From the NCBI RefSeq assembly GCF_905147365.1, contig NC_056428.1, positions 36,499,001 through 36,563,000 of the forward strand: a stretch of DNA of 64,000 nt, written 5' to 3'. This DNA is from Aricia agestis. Taxonomy: Eukaryota > Arthropoda > Insecta > Lepidoptera > Lycaenidae. Below the pieces are notes generated by a model. That model did not search any database, was not told where the DNA came from, and was given only the letters and a program-made list of their open reading frames with translations. This document shows positions 12,301 to 21,584 of the stretch, piece by piece. The position numbers and the translations under genes were made by a program. How positions within the stretch are numbered: the stretch's first letter is position 1; each line of letters begins with the position of its first letter.

Positions 12301-12565
12301 TCATTCGACTCTAACATTTGAGTAGATTGCACAATGCACATCTTATTCTTTTTCACAGCTTGCCGAAGAATTAATAAAGAAAGAGACGCTAAACTTCAAA
12401 GAGGTACAAGACATTCTGGGACCACCGCCTTTCCCCGGGAAGAAGTTCATTGACCCCGTCGAGTTTGAGGCCAATTTGAGGAACATGGAAAAGGCCACCA
12501 CAAGCGAAGAGGACAGTTCCATTGGGGCACCTTCGGCTAAGCCAGAGACGCAGCCAGGAGCGTAA
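253..12565 (+). CDS. SPG7: Paraplegin (SPG7), mitochondrial inner-membrane m-AAA protease, 3' twelve exons
   Basis: Twelve exons with GT/AG junctions and matching phases encode 629 residues up to the stop codon: 253-390, 704-797, 1265-1398, 1638-1802, 2103-2254, 4508-4727, 7897-8030, 8590-8726, 9691-9893, 11136-11255, 12047-12232, 12359-12565. In order (numbered from the first codon in the window): intermembrane-space domain 1-80, membrane segment about 90-108, AAA core with Walker A GPPGCGKT 186-193, pore loop IGGLGAARVR 219-228, Walker B IYIDE 242-246, arginine fingers R308 and R311, zinc motif HESGH 412-416, and a probable third zinc ligand D488. The family forms hexameric ATP-dependent proteases facing the matrix, often mixed with AFG3L2, that degrade damaged inner-membrane proteins. 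The pore motif IGG rather than FVG favours paraplegin over AFG3L2. Human paraplegin is about 795 residues, so the leader and first membrane helix lie upstream of the window. The frame is intact. Confidence 0.95.
704..797 (+). CDS. SPG7: SPG7 exon: intermembrane-space domain, second part
   Basis: 94 bases: 31 codons plus one base of a split Gly. It reads HMNVGDIHRFEEKLRETEK, equivalent to the VANIDKFEEKL segment of human paraplegin. The acceptor is ttttag and the donor gttaga. Too short to stand out as an open frame; placed by homology and phase. Confidence 0.9.
1265..1398 (+). CDS. SPG7: SPG7 exon: second transmembrane segment
   Basis: Begins with the last two bases of the split Gly, then 44 codons. 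The hydrophobic run ITTLLIAAFILSFLY is the second membrane helix, which precedes the matrix AAA core in this family. Acceptor tttcag, donor gtaagc. Confidence 0.9.
1638..1802 (+). CDS. SPG7: SPG7 exon: linker and start of the AAA domain
   Basis: 55 codons in phase 0. Contains KGVKFEDVAGLKEAKIEVME and FVDYLKRPEHYKSLGAK, the conserved entry into an FtsH-type AAA module. Acceptor tttacag, donor gtattt. Confidence 0.94.
2103..2254 (+). CDS. SPG7: SPG7 exon: Walker A and pore loop
   Basis: 50 codons plus two bases of a split Arg. Holds the Walker A loop GPPGCGKT and the pore loop IGGLGAARVR. The donor is read as gtgagt, which keeps phase with the next exon. Confidence 0.95.
2642..3019. mobile_element. 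Palindromic MITE in an SPG7 intron
   Basis: About 378 bases that fold on themselves nearly end to end. The outer arms start with aaaaattaaaaccgacttcc and end with its reverse complement. The two copies of the arm, about 150 bases each, differ at only a few positions. It encodes nothing. No clear target duplication was found, so the superfamily is open. Confidence 0.85.
3140..3320. repeat. GC-rich repeat with a CCCCGC-TA-GCGGGG hairpin
   Basis: Contains gagccccgctacgcgggga followed by a C-rich/G-rich stretch (cgccccccgagaccccccttt). The same hairpin recurs near 28,753 as gagccccgcgtagcggggcc, so this is a dispersed repeat. Ends are not defined. Confidence 0.5.
4118..4330 (+). repeat. Fragment of the CGGCCAAGTGCGAGT repeat family
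   Basis: Begins gcggccaagtgcgagttaga and continues to the cccatgaagggttccgcagc block shared with copies at 5,880 and 58,415. It lacks the GTCT/CAGA microsatellite end and is therefore truncated. Confidence 0.7.
4343..4472. mobile_element. Short MITE with GTACTATC-type inverted ends
   Basis: Starts agtactatcagagaagttga and ends with a related inverted sequence (atcaactcgatcgatagtac). The same family occurs at 25,165-25,541 and 30,632-31,005. It sits about 35 bases before the SPG7 Walker B exon. Confidence 0.65.
4508..4727 (+). CDS. SPG7: SPG7 exon: Walker B and second region of homology
   Basis: Completes the split Arg, then 73 codons. CIIYIDEMDAVG is Walker B, EQTLNQLLVEMDGM follows, and STNRADVLD begins the second region of homology. 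Acceptor ctttcag, donor gtacga. It lies 2.25 kb from the previous exon, across an intron that holds a palindromic MITE. Confidence 0.95.
5380..5420 (+). mobile_element. Helitron-like 3' end (CTAG altered to CAAG)
   Basis: gcggacgaagtcgcgggcaa followed by cagcaagt. This is the same GC hairpin plus short spacer as at 7,846 and 48,340, but the terminal CTAG is mutated to CAAG. The 5' end was not located. Confidence 0.55.
5880..6400 (+). repeat. CGGCCAAGTGCGAGT family element, long version
   Basis: Starts aaaccggccaagtgcgagtt. It shares its beginning and its end (ctaaaatttttaataatttt) with the shorter copy at 58,415, which lacks the middle. Internal palindrome: aaaaaattttttcatctaac and its complement around 6,269-6,318. 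Confidence 0.65.
6420..7735. repeat. Inverted tandem array of about 170-bp monomers (Helitron-like interior)
   Basis: The monomer contains ctcaggaactactggtccga and gactaataggagcgaagaaa. From about 6,590 to 6,930 the monomers run antisense; from about 6,930 to 7,560 they run sense, and both sides end in the same aaatagcctatgtcc hairpin block. The result is a large imperfect palindrome. The same monomers occur singly or in short tandems at 41,207, 47,688 and 53,800. A degenerate hairpin (acgcaagcgaagctgcgcgg) closes the right side. Confidence 0.75.
7736..7869 (+). mobile_element. Helitron-like element ending in hairpin plus CTAG
   Basis: Runs from about tctatatttattataataaa to gcggacgaagtcgcgggcaa then cagCTAG|T. 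A closely related block abuts the same monomer family at 48,240-48,368, so the two units appear to travel as a pair. It ends about 25 bases before an SPG7 exon acceptor. Confidence 0.6.
7897..8030 (+). CDS. SPG7: SPG7 exon: arginine fingers
   Basis: 44 codons plus two bases. ALLRPGRFDRHILIDLPT carries the two arginine-finger residues of the second region of homology. The exon follows a 3.2-kb intron that is mostly transposon. Acceptor ttacag, donor gtatgg. Confidence 0.93.
8071..8354. mobile_element. MITE with perfect 30-bp terminal inverted repeats
   Basis: The first 30 bases (starting cataaagttaatatacctag) are the exact reverse complement of the last 30 (8,325-8,354). The interior is non-coding. 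No target duplication was resolved. It lies in the SPG7 intron between exons 7,897-8,030 and 8,590-8,726. Confidence 0.75.
8590..8726 (+). CDS. SPG7: SPG7 exon: AAA lid
   Basis: Completes the split Arg, then 45 codons plus one base. TPGFSGADIANVCNEAALHA is the sensor-2/lid signature of FtsH-type AAA domains. Acceptor attccag, donor gtaaga. Confidence 0.94.
8914..8990. repeat. Fragment of the GACGATCAATTTTATTG MITE family
   Basis: Contains catagacgatcaattttatt and a run of caatatt/attgtgc motifs, also seen at 18,465-18,640 and 18,961-19,258. Only one end is present. Confidence 0.5.
9691..9893 (+). CDS. SPG7: SPG7 exon: zinc protease active site
   Basis: Completes a Gly, then 67 codons. VAYHESGHALVGWLLEHTDA contains the HEXXH zinc motif of M41 peptidases, so the copy looks catalytically competent. 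Acceptor gttcag, donor gtacga. A Lep1-like repeat begins within about 20 bases of the donor. Confidence 0.95.
9906..10150 (+). mobile_element. Lep1-like non-autonomous repeat
   Basis: Starts agaaaaccggcgtgaaacag, has a CCCTACCC/CCCTTCCC-rich middle, then ggccggcaacgcacctgcag, and ends ttccatcaggtgacccgttt near an A-rich stretch. Copies occur at 36,025-36,300 and in part at 63,559-63,655. I recall this as the Lep1 Helitron-like family of Lepidoptera. It begins about 13 bases inside the intron after an SPG7 splice donor. Confidence 0.7.
10508..10727 (+). repeat. Dispersed repeat, first of two copies
   Basis: Shares gggactgccgcggtaaag, gcaattataattcgcatacg and cccgcgataaaagctatg with 53,570-53,764 over about 200 bases. 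No inverted ends were seen; the class is unknown. Confidence 0.6.
10730..11088. mobile_element. MITE with CACTTCAC-TGGCTATTTG ends
   Basis: The left end reads acacttcacatggctatttg; the right end, reverse-complemented, reads gcacttcacttggctatttg. The interior is rich in internal inverted repeats (caaatac/gtatttg). It lies just before an SPG7 exon. Confidence 0.65.
11136..11255 (+). CDS. SPG7: SPG7 exon: M41 peptidase, third zinc ligand region
   Basis: 40 codons in phase 0. MALGGRAAEAITF and TSGAQNDLQKVTKIAY are conserved M41 blocks; the Asp in QNDL is the probable third zinc ligand. Acceptor ttttcag, donor gttagt. Confidence 0.94.
11520..11675. mobile_element. 156-bp MITE with GGGTCAATTCAGACCGCAA ends
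   Basis: Both termini carry gggtcaattcagaccgcaac in inverted orientation, and similarity continues for about 35 bases. Non-coding. It is followed at 11,698-11,735 by a scrap of the ...aaaacggaacccta repeat end. Confidence 0.7.
11885..12030 (+). repeat. LINE-tail-like repeat
   Basis: gcgagtttcttacgccggtt then ttctcgctggagtagttccc. A second copy follows the LINE at 51,960-52,075. It ends about 15 bases before an SPG7 splice acceptor. Confidence 0.5.
12047..12232 (+). CDS. SPG7: SPG7 exon: M41 helical part
   Basis: 62 codons in phase 0, with YGMSRTVGLISFPD and MEAKKLIAEAYYKTEDVL aligning with the distal peptidase domain of paraplegin. Acceptor attccag, donor gtgagt. Confidence 0.93.
12359..12565 (+). 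CDS. SPG7: SPG7 last exon and stop
   Basis: 68 codons plus TAA. LAEELIKKETLNFKEVQDIL and GPPPFPGKKF match the end of the M41 domain; a short acidic, low-complexity tail follows (EEDSS ... KPETQPGA), as in other paraplegins. Acceptor tttcacag. Confidence 0.93.
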   Translation, partial: LAEELIKKETLNFKEVQDILGPPPFPGKKFIDPVEFEANLRNMEKATTSEEDSSIGAPSAKPETQPGA

Positions 12566-13280
12566 ATATGTAGATAACCTGTAGTGAATATATAAATTGT
12601 TGACAATCAGTTTTGATTATTTTATTTGTCTAAGAACTGGTTTAATATTAAAATGTAAGTTTCTCGATACGCAGAATACAACTGCGTGAGGGTCAAGTCA
12701 CATTGCATCGTGACGAGGCGATGTAATACGTTTATATTAATGAGCTATTAAAAACTTAACTTTAACCTACTACACAAGAAGAATCATATCGATGAATTGA
12801 CATCTACATTGACATAGTGACAGTTATAATATGTTCAGCCGTTAAACTTTATATACTAGCTAATAGCTATACCGGGTGACTGGTGAGATACGAACAAAAC
12901 TCGAGGACGTGATAGTTGGCTATTATATTAGATTAAAAAAATTATATCAATTGATCACTGAGTAAATGTAGCTTAAAGTTAAATAATTATTTACCCAACA
13001 TAATATGGACACCGCGCGCGGGAAGGGTAGCGGCGCGGTGTTTCTTTGATGGCGCACGCCGCCGCGACGGCAGCATAGTATGCCTGGTTGTAAACTGTCC
13101 ATGATTCATTTATTTAAAGGGAAATTTGGTCAAAATTAAGAACCTAATTTTATTACATAATTATAATGAGAATCGAGAACCGAGTACTCTCGAGTATTGA
13201 ACATGTCTTACCAGTCAAGCTGTATATATTATTTTAATACTATAGTATGGCAAGGTAATCAAAACTAGATTCGGGAAACA
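12566..13280 (+). other. SPG7: SPG7 3' flank
   Basis: Follows the SPG7 stop. An ATTAAA at about 12,648 is a possible polyadenylation signal. A GC-rich hairpin (acaccgcgc ... gcgcggtgt, about 13,010-13,041) stands out in AT-rich sequence. On the minus strand an AATAAA lies near 13,272. No coding sequence was recognised. Confidence 0.4.
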
Positions 13281-16200
13281 ATTTTATTCACAATCATCAG
13301 GGGCACAGAGTACACACCGATCGACAAATTTTATATATAAGTGGTTGTACCGAGAAATTCCACAAGACATTACTAGTACAGACAAATCGTGTACAGAGTA
13401 GTAAAAGTTACACACCCTAAACAGCCGCACGTGTTTGCTGATCGGGAATTCTGACATTCAGACCGGAAATTTTCCGAATCGGAATTCCGGATCAGAAATT
13501 AAGACGGCTCGTCTACAACACGGGACAATTTGAATATTATATATATCAAATAAATCGCAGTCTTCAAAATGTAATTAAACATTATAAGCCGTAGTGGCAA
13601 TATACTTATACCAAATATCATAAATAGTTAAAAGTTTAATAATAAAGTTTAAATTCGAAAGTTAATATAATGTTGTGCACCAGGCGGCCCGAAGACCTTG
13701 AAACTTCAGAAGGTAGATATAGAACAGACTTGAAAATATATTTACATCTGTCTCTTTCTCTCCTAACAACGACAAAAGAGATGAACGATATTGATATCCA
13801 CTTTGCCTGCTCTATACATTTAACACTGATGATTACTTAATACAAATACTTATACTTACGTAGTACAGTAAAAAAAAGAGCAAAGGAATAAAACAAAATA
13901 AAAATACAAAAGAAACATTTATTTTTAATTGTAAGTACGTAAGCCTATACTCACATTCTAGGAAAACTTGACTTAAAGTTATTGAAACTGGGATGTCTTT
14001 GTGTTGTTCGTTACATATTGACTGTATAGTCATATAACACAACCCAATTTGGGTTATTGGTCTTTAAAAAATTAAAATAAAACAGTAAAGTATATAGTAA
14101 CAATAAGTTTGTAACAAAATAGCCATTTAGATTAGAATTTGATAAAAATTGTAATATGTTGTGCGTCAAATTATACCATGACGTTTTTGTCTGATATGAA
14201 GTATTTTCAATTAAATAACAAAACAAAAATAAACAAAAACACATCGTAAAATAATTTCTGAAATATCTGTTTTAAAACAAGCAGGTACTATAAAGAGAAA
14301 TAAACTGTATTACACTGGCAATACTTGCAACACTCGAAGATTGTCATAACATAACCCATACAAAATCCACATCATACGAAGGATATTTTAACACTATATT
14401 ATTATATTAGACACAATTGATTATATATTTTCATAGCCTGAAGGCGTCCACGACATTTCTAACGAGAACACGACAGTAAAGTCTTCGGTTGTTATAATAT
14501 TAAGAAAGGAGGGATTGTATTGTCAATATAATATTCCTAAGAAATTACATTGAAATAAGTTGCGACAATATTCGATAAATTTGATCAAATTATTTCAAAA
14601 TTAGTTTTAATTTTACATGTTTTATGCTAGTACCCTATTGAAAATTCAACTGAGGTCATAAATCTTGCAGAGTTTCGGTGAGAGGCAAAGAGTTTGTCAT
14701 AATTTTAAAGATGAAACACATAACTTTAATTTTGTGCCCGGTTTATGATAATTTATTAAAATATTTTAAATTATATTTTACTTTGTAATTCTAAGATCTT
14801 TGTGTGAATGTTTATTTGTGTATTTGAAAACGATGGGTACATTGTGATGATTTCAAATATCTCTCTCGATTAAAGGCCTAACCCTCAGTTGAAAAAAACA
14901 GAAAAAGCCCTGCGAACATGACTATTAATTTGAGGAATATGTGAGCCACATAACGTCACCTTTATTTATGTGGTGCTCGAAAAATTATCTATTATGTTAT
15001 TATTTTCTTAAATTGACGGACATGCAGTTATTCTGTACCATTTTCTTAAACACCTGTTAATCGTTGCCTATACCATCTCTATCGTAGATCGTAGCGTAGA
15101 AAGAGACGGCTCGATATTGTGACTAACGAACGTTGAGGCGTTAGAGAAATTGGCACTTAAACTACTACACGTCTGAAAATTTGCAACATCTAACATTGAA
15201 TAAGATTTTTAATGTCTTTTATAGTTAAACCTTAGATCCTTACAATTGTTTATTAGAAAGGTATGACTGTAGAAGGTACCAAAATTTTTACGTTACATAA
15301 AACAAAAATGTTGTATAATATTATGTTCCTCACAATTATGCTAGTGCTGGGAGCATAATATTATATTACGATACAAATATCTATTACAACACTAAATACC
15401 TGACAATATTGTTGTATGGCTGTTTGCACAAGAAACACGATATTTAGCCAATGCGGCGGACGCCAAGTATTTTTCAATACTTAAAATAAAAACATTTAAT
15501 ACATTTCAAAATATGTGATGTATCGAATCTTATAACTTATATTCTTAGTTTGCAGATCATCTAAATTTTAAACAATTCATTATATAAAACGAAACAAGCG
15601 TTTAATATAATATTATATCCTGTTAGGAGTCAATATATGTTTGAATTACTTACGTACTATTTTTATACATAAAAGCCAATAGGTAGTCAAAATTATGAAG
15701 AAATGTTTGAGTAAATTAACCTAAAAATTAGTAAAATGTTTGACACAGTAATAGCAGGATTTAACTAGACGATTAGGATTTAATATTAGGCAGATTACCC
15801 TGCAAGTTCATAAGGATAAATTTAGATGCCGCGTTCAGGAAATAAACACAAAATGGCATAGTACCATACAAGTCGGCTAAATTACAGTTAATACTGAATA
15901 TCTTAAATATACTGTATAGAAGTCGCCAAAAACGGCACTAAAACTTACTCTAGACTTACGCTATGACTATATAACTTTTAAACACTAGAAGTTACTGATT
16001 ATGAGACTCTAATCCTTTATATTATATCTCATTGTTTTGTGACATCTGACAAGTTGTAAGCCTTTCTTTACACTATCGCTTTAATGTTGGTGTGCATTGA
16101 CGGCCATTTAGAATCTTACATCAAAACATTGCTGGCTTCTATCCAAACGGACGCATATACATTTTTACGTACGTTTTTGGAGTGCAGGTCGGCCATTTGG

Positions 16201-16430
16201 ACGTCAATGCACAACCTTACAAGATAAATTCGAATTCGTCTTCTACAATTAGCTTAAAATCATCAGGCTATACATACAAGTAGATGTAATATAATATAAG
16301 AAGTAACTTAGTATCTACAGTATTTTTTGTTCAAGTTACTCCTAAGATATGCTGAAATTTAGTGATCACCATTACATTGATATCTACTTGTAAGTATTCT
16401 GTGTATTGTGACTTGTGACATTAATTACTA
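13281..16430. other. Gene-free, repeat-poor stretch
   Basis: AT-rich, with only short chance open frames and none of the repeat families common elsewhere in the window. It could be the distal 3' untranslated region of the minus-strand phosphodiesterase or plain intergenic DNA; the sequence does not decide. Confidence 0.35.
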
Positions 16431-16437
16431 CATATTA

Positions 16438-16640
16438 GGGTCAGCTCACACTGAAGGGCGAAGCAGCACTGCATTTTAAAAATAGTGTTTCAAAATTTTA
16501 TGCTACGCAGAACAGAGCTACGCAATCAGAAATGGAACTCGAGCAAGGAAAAGTATGCCTTATTATAAAGTGTTTAACGTTTAATTTCGCTTCGCTGTTT
16601 TGAAAATGCAGCGTCGCTTCGCATCATTTTAGTGTAAAGT
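16438..16640. mobile_element. Degenerate MITE
   Basis: Left gctcacactgaagggcgaag and an inverted relative at the right (cttcgcatcattttagtgta), plus a shared gcattttaaaa/ttttgaaaatgc pair inside. The ends are diverged. Confidence 0.45.
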
Positions 16641-16706
16641 GACACACAATAATTACATACATTGGGTACGATATGACGACCGCGAAAAGACGCATCTCGA
16701 AGTCAA

Positions 16707-17056
16707 AGGCTGTTTGCACACCGACGAAGCAAAACGCGAAAAAGTACAACGCACAATATCGGCTCCACTGCAACCCAGCATGACATGGAAACGGGAAATG
16801 TAAGCTATATTATTGTAAGGACATAAGAGTAATTTTGTCAACTCGCACCGCGTAGACGACTAGTTGGCGACTAGCCGACAACTAGCAAGTTAGTAAATTA
16901 ACTCCTAGGTCACACTACATAAAACTGAAAATTCAATGGCATATTTTAATGATCCAAGTTGGTACCTTTAATGACTCAAACGAGTGATGCGTTTTGTTGC
17001 TTCCCGTTTTGTCGCATTTTAGGTCTTTTTGGTTAGCGTCAGTGTGCAAGCCTTAA
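16707..17056. mobile_element. MITE with GGCTGTTTGCACACCGACG-type ends
   Basis: The left end aaggctgtttgcacaccgac and the reverse complement of the right end aaggcttgcacactgacgct are similar. The interior contains cgactagttggcgactag, a small inverted repeat. Non-coding. Confidence 0.5.
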
Positions 17057-17902
17057 AAGCGCTAATGTAAACAAAGGCGAGAAAATAATTGAAACCGTTA
17101 GTGGAAGAAGCAGGTAAAGTAGCATTTTAAAAAATGACGTTTATTTGCATAATGGAGGTTTTAGAGCCGGAATTATGATTTGAATAAAAAAACTGTAGAG
17201 TGTAGATTTAGTGTGTAGCCAGATATATTAGCTAGATATGATAAAGTTGGTAAGTTACAAGGTTTGTTAAAATTAAGTATAAAAAATATTAACTGTCCTT
17301 ATTTTATAAAATGTTAGTATTCCGGTTCATCCACTCACGTCTTTAATTGGGATACAAAACAGTGAAGTCAATTCATACTAAAAATAAATCAGTAGATATA
17401 AAATACTTAAAAATTTAAATTCAACGTGGCTCGTATAGAAATAATTTGTACTAAAACTTTCGAAGAACTTTGCGAGTTGTCATTTCGTAAGTCCACTGTC
17501 CAGATGAAACGCGCGACGTTCGAACCGCGCGGTTTGGACGCAATGTCAAGTTAAATCGCGTCATCTGGGCAGCCCCTGGGTACTTAGACAACTTAATTCG
17601 ATAATTTTAACAGCGAAATTAAACATCAAAAAGGTCTAGGATGTGATGTGACATAATGTGTGGCCAATGTGATGTTATGCGACATACAATGTTTTTAAAT
17701 GGCAGATCCTACATTTTTGTTTTCTAATTTCGCAGTCCAAATTTTCAAATGCAAGCATGCACCCTCACAATTTAATTCGACTCGGATTCGACGAAACAGC
17801 CAATAAATTCCGAAATAAGTTTCCGAATCCGAGTCGAAAGGGAATAACCCAAGAATGTCTTATATTACAACACCTAGCTAAAGAGCGGCGCCTTAGTGGC
17901 CG

Positions 17903-17980
17903 CATCGAAAACTCGCGATAGATCGTAGAGACGAAAACTCACGATAGATCGCCGAGTCGAAAACTCGCGATACATCGAGT
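17903..17980 (+). repeat. Minisatellite, three 26-bp units
   Basis: Three consecutive units of the form tcgaaaactcgcgatagatc plus about six bases, with small differences between units. Confidence 0.7.
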
Positions 17981-18126
17981 TTGTACTCGATGTATCTATG
18001 CTATATCCAAACTCCAAGCGATCAAGTTTGAACGTACAAGCTTCATATGGAAGCGGTAAAATATATCATTAAGCGTATTTATTCTTCTCATAACTCCCTC
18101 AATTGGTCTCTGAATTCTTCAACTTT

Positions 18127-18480
18127 TCAGCGTGATGAGATGCCTGCGGACAAAAAGGGTGTAAGTGAGAAATGCCAAGTGAATTTTTGTGACACTAAAA
18201 GCTGCACTCGACAATCTTGACAGAGGTTACATGAATTAGGATTGATCAGTCCGTCAATCAACCGGTTAGAGTTTAGACGATCATTCGACATTCTCCCGTC
18301 ATTCTGACCAAACCGATGGACTGAACTGATGCCAGACTGACCGTGTAACCGTTGTCTTAAAATAAAAGAAATATTGACAAAAGCCATTGACATCGTGGTC
18401 CATAGATGTACTGTAAGTTGTCTCAGTCTATTTGACATTTTACTATTTTTTTGCTTTGTAAGCCGGCCCCTATCGATCAA
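18127..18480 (-). other. Open frame of 117 codons, probably not a gene
   Basis: The translation shows no recognised domain, and neither end carries a convincing splice or start context. It overlaps the edge of a MITE family at 18,465. I regard it as a chance frame. Confidence 0.2.
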
Positions 18481-18640
18481 TTATATTGTGCAATATCACG
18501 CTTGAATTTTATTGAACAGTTTATATTACAAATAGATTGAAGGCGCGATGTTCAATGTCAACCATAGACGGTCAATAATATTACGCAATACGTGTTATTG
18601 CGAAATAAAATTGCTCGTCTAGGGGCCCGCTTAGTCAAAA
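18465..18640. mobile_element. GACGATCAATTTTATTG family MITE
   Basis: Begins near tatcgatcaattatattgtg and ends aaaattgctcgtctaggggc, an inverted partner. Related to 18,961-19,258. Confidence 0.55.
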
Positions 18641-18960
18641 TTTTATATAGCCGTGCCCTAACTTCAGCGTGCAATATCATTAATAATAATACTTAAAGGA
18701 AACTAATGATAGGTTAAACTTAAAATAATATTATGTTCACCGCTTTAGCTAATTAGGTACTTAAAACTTCAAGTATGAGGTGTCTTTTCAAGCTTTACAA
18801 CAGCTACAATAGAGAAGCGTCGCGAATTTGTTTTTACCACTATATTTAGACTTTTGTTTCTAAATGGTAATGTCATGTGTGACGGTGAGGTTATATCATA
18901 GGCATTGCATGTACGTTAGCGATAGGTAAAAATGTTATCGCAAATATCTAAGCGCACCCC

Positions 18961-19258
18961 TAGAGGATCAATTTTATTGAGTAATAGCACGTATTGTGCA
19001 ATATTATTGATCGTCTAGGGTTAATATTGAACGCGCCCGCCTTTCAATATAATTGTCAAATAAATTGTTCAATGATAATCTATATATATAAAAATGGATT
19101 TTCAAATGTGTTAGTCGCGCTAAAACTCGAAAACGATTGGACGGATTGGGCTGATTTTGGTCTTAAAATATTCGTAGAAATCCAGGGAAGGTTTTAAAGT
19201 GACACGAAGTTCACCGGGACAGCTAGTGCACAATAAAATTGATCGTCTAGGGGCCCGC
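18961..19258. mobile_element. GACGATCAATTTTATTG family MITE split by a small Helitron-like element
   Basis: Outer sequence tagaggatcaattttattga ... aaaattgatcgtctagggg is a MITE. Inside it, 19,079-19,226 is a separate insertion with Helitron-type ends. Confidence 0.6.
19079..19226 (+). mobile_element. 148-bp Helitron-like element (TC ... CTAG)
   Basis: Begins TCTATATATATAAAAATGG after an A and ends caccgggacagCTAG before a T, the expected A|T insertion pattern without a target duplication. Far too short to encode a transposase. Confidence 0.65.
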
Positions 19259-19504
19259 TAACAAAAATTTCAACTTTATGTCACTCTTTATAGATATTAT
19301 TTTCAGAATAATAGATAGTAATATTATTTTTCATTAAGTAAGTAAATTTGATGTTCCATGCATATTCTTATTAATTCATTGGAGTATTATAGATATTGGA
19401 CGTAAAAATGTGCAGTATTTGTGACAAACATGCATAGCATAAGTCGAAGTTTTATGGGAGCATTTTACTACTTTCGGTTTATGTTAGAAGCTGCGTTGGA
19501 GGTA

Positions 19505-19760
19505 TACAGGGTGTAACAAAACACAATGATACTTTAGTTAGGGTATGTTTGAGTCTCCTGTATGGAGTTCACTGTGATAGTAGCAGCGCTTAAAGAGTAA
19601 CTTCTGTAAGGGCAAATTATTCATGACGCCTGCCCATACAAATCACAAAAAATGCTTTTTCAGCGCTGCTTCTTTCACAGTAAACTCTATTAGTTATAAC
19701 ATGGGACACATGCACATTGCACACCCTAAAGTACTTATTATCACTTTGTTACACTCTGTA
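19505..19760. mobile_element. TACAGGGTGTAAC palindromic MITE, diverged copy
   Basis: Starts tacagggtgtaacaaaacac and ends gttacactctgta, flanked by TA. The inner blocks (cagcgctg, agttcactgtga) are shared with the copies at 39,242, 48,371 and 48,743. Suggests a Tc1/mariner-type origin. Confidence 0.75.
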
Positions 19761-19876
19761 TATAGCATTGAATTCCACAGTTGTACATGTTTCTAGCAGA
19801 CTTATCAGATATTCCCTCAGTCTATCTCACGCTTTGACAAACAGCGTTTTACATTCGATAGTGCATAAGGATTCTA

Positions 19877-20177
19877 ACGGTCAATTTATACTAGCGCAGA
19901 GTCGAAGCGCATCGAAGCGAATTATTAAAAATAAACATAATAAATTCAACCTTAACTCCAAAGCATTAACGCACTTTATTACTTGAGAATTTAAACAGGC
20001 GCGCGCATTAGCGTGGATGCCCCCGAAACGCCGATTGGCCTCGCAGAAGTAATGTACGCGTTGCGCTCTGGAGTTAGGGTTGAATTTTCTGTGTCCAGCT
20101 TTTGGGAATTCGCTTCGCTTCGCTTCGACTCTGCGCTAACTTGTTTGTTAGTTTGTTTGCGTTAGCTCATTGACCCT
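19877..20177. mobile_element. MITE with GCGCAGAGTCGAAGCG inverted ends
   Basis: Left: ggtcaatttatactagcgca then gagtcgaagcgcatcgaagc. Right: the inverted form tcgcttcgactctgcgctaa, ending agctcattgaccctaag. Ends are near-identical over about 45 bases with gaps. Confidence 0.65.
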
Positions 20178-20685
20178 AAGGCTTATTGCCTTTATAATTT
20201 ATTATATGTATTGTAGATACGATCCAGCCCTTAAATCCGTAGACGTGATTATAAGAAGACGATTCTACAGAAATTTTAACTTTTACACTTTCAGTAATGA
20301 TCGTATTATTTGCTTGTTATATTTAATGAAATCTCTTTTATGTTACATAAATCAGGAATTTCCGTGCCAAAATTAAATTAGACCTTAATTGAGATTTGAG
20401 CCATAGAAAAGCGGGATCATTCATGTCATAAAAAATGTACAAGTTGTTCCTTGTAGCCTTTTAGGCTATTAACGTTTAAATGAAATTGTTTCGTGTTGCA
20501 GTTTTCCTTTGTCTCGCAATACCTAGGTCCTAGCGTTTACTAAATCTAGATGTAATAAATTATTCCAGATGCCTCGACATTTCCCTGTAAATTGTACAAC
20601 GGTTAGACATTACGAAGTGGATGAAATAAAAATCTAGCTTCACCTGATTGAAATAAGTTTTTCATTTTACATTTACATTTCTAGG

Positions 20686-21031
20686 TTGGCTTGCACCAAC
20701 TAACTTTAACTATAACTACAATGCAAAATGTCAAATCGTTGGTTAAAGTTAAAAATGGACGCTATCAAGACGCCATATTTGACCATAACCATAGAGCTCG
20801 ACAAGGTTGTAATGCACGTGGCGAAAAAAGGAAATAACGCTGTCATCATACAAAAACGCCATTTTTGACAGTTCTCCTTTACCAGCAGCGCCCCCGCCCA
20901 CGTTCATTTATAACCTTGTCGGACCAGCTGTCATCTGTCAATATCTCCGGTCAAAGTTAAGGTTAAAGTTAAAGTTAAATTTAGCCTTAACTATAACTTT
21001 AACTTTAACCACGCCTCTGGTGCAACCCAAC
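20686..21031. mobile_element. MITE family with GGTTG-TTGCACCA ends, copy 1
   Basis: Inverted ends aggttggcttgcaccaacta / ctggtgcaacccaacct, with sub-repeats of aactttaac at both sides. The second copy at 59,254-59,608 is about 85-90 percent alike by eye. Interior: cagttctcctttaccagcag. Confidence 0.8.
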
Positions 21032-21584
21032 CTAAATGTTTAGACTAAGTTAAGTTAAGTGTTATTTAATATTTAAGTACTTCATAACTTTTAAGCAGTT
21101 AACATTGGCCAGACTTAATAGCACCGAAATACGTTAAACGCGTGGACAACATACATTTTTACGGAACAAAAAGTATTTTATGTACACGAGATTTAAAGTG
21201 TCTAGTTTCAAATTTAAAGACAGACATGACACACTTCTGCAAATTTTACAATATTAGTATGGACATAATATGAATGACGAATTTTCACAATAAATCGCGT
21301 CATTAGTATGTCTAACTAAACAAAAAAAAAACGTCTACAGTATACTTAAAGCGAACATCAAACTAAATAGCGCACAGCATAAGCAATATTATCATTTAAC
21401 AATACAACTAAAGCCAAAACCATAACTATGAACGAGGCCGCGAATTTGCACAAGGATCCTTCCACATATTACGTCACAGCTTATGATCATACCAAATAAT
21501 ATGTGACATGTAAAAGATATTTAAAAAAATCTCGAACTAGGACGGGTTTGAAAAATCTGAATTTTGTGTGACGCAACTTAAACT

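Noticed and set aside
12343..12606. Minus-strand 87-codon frame
   Set aside because: Antisense shadow of the last SPG7 exon.
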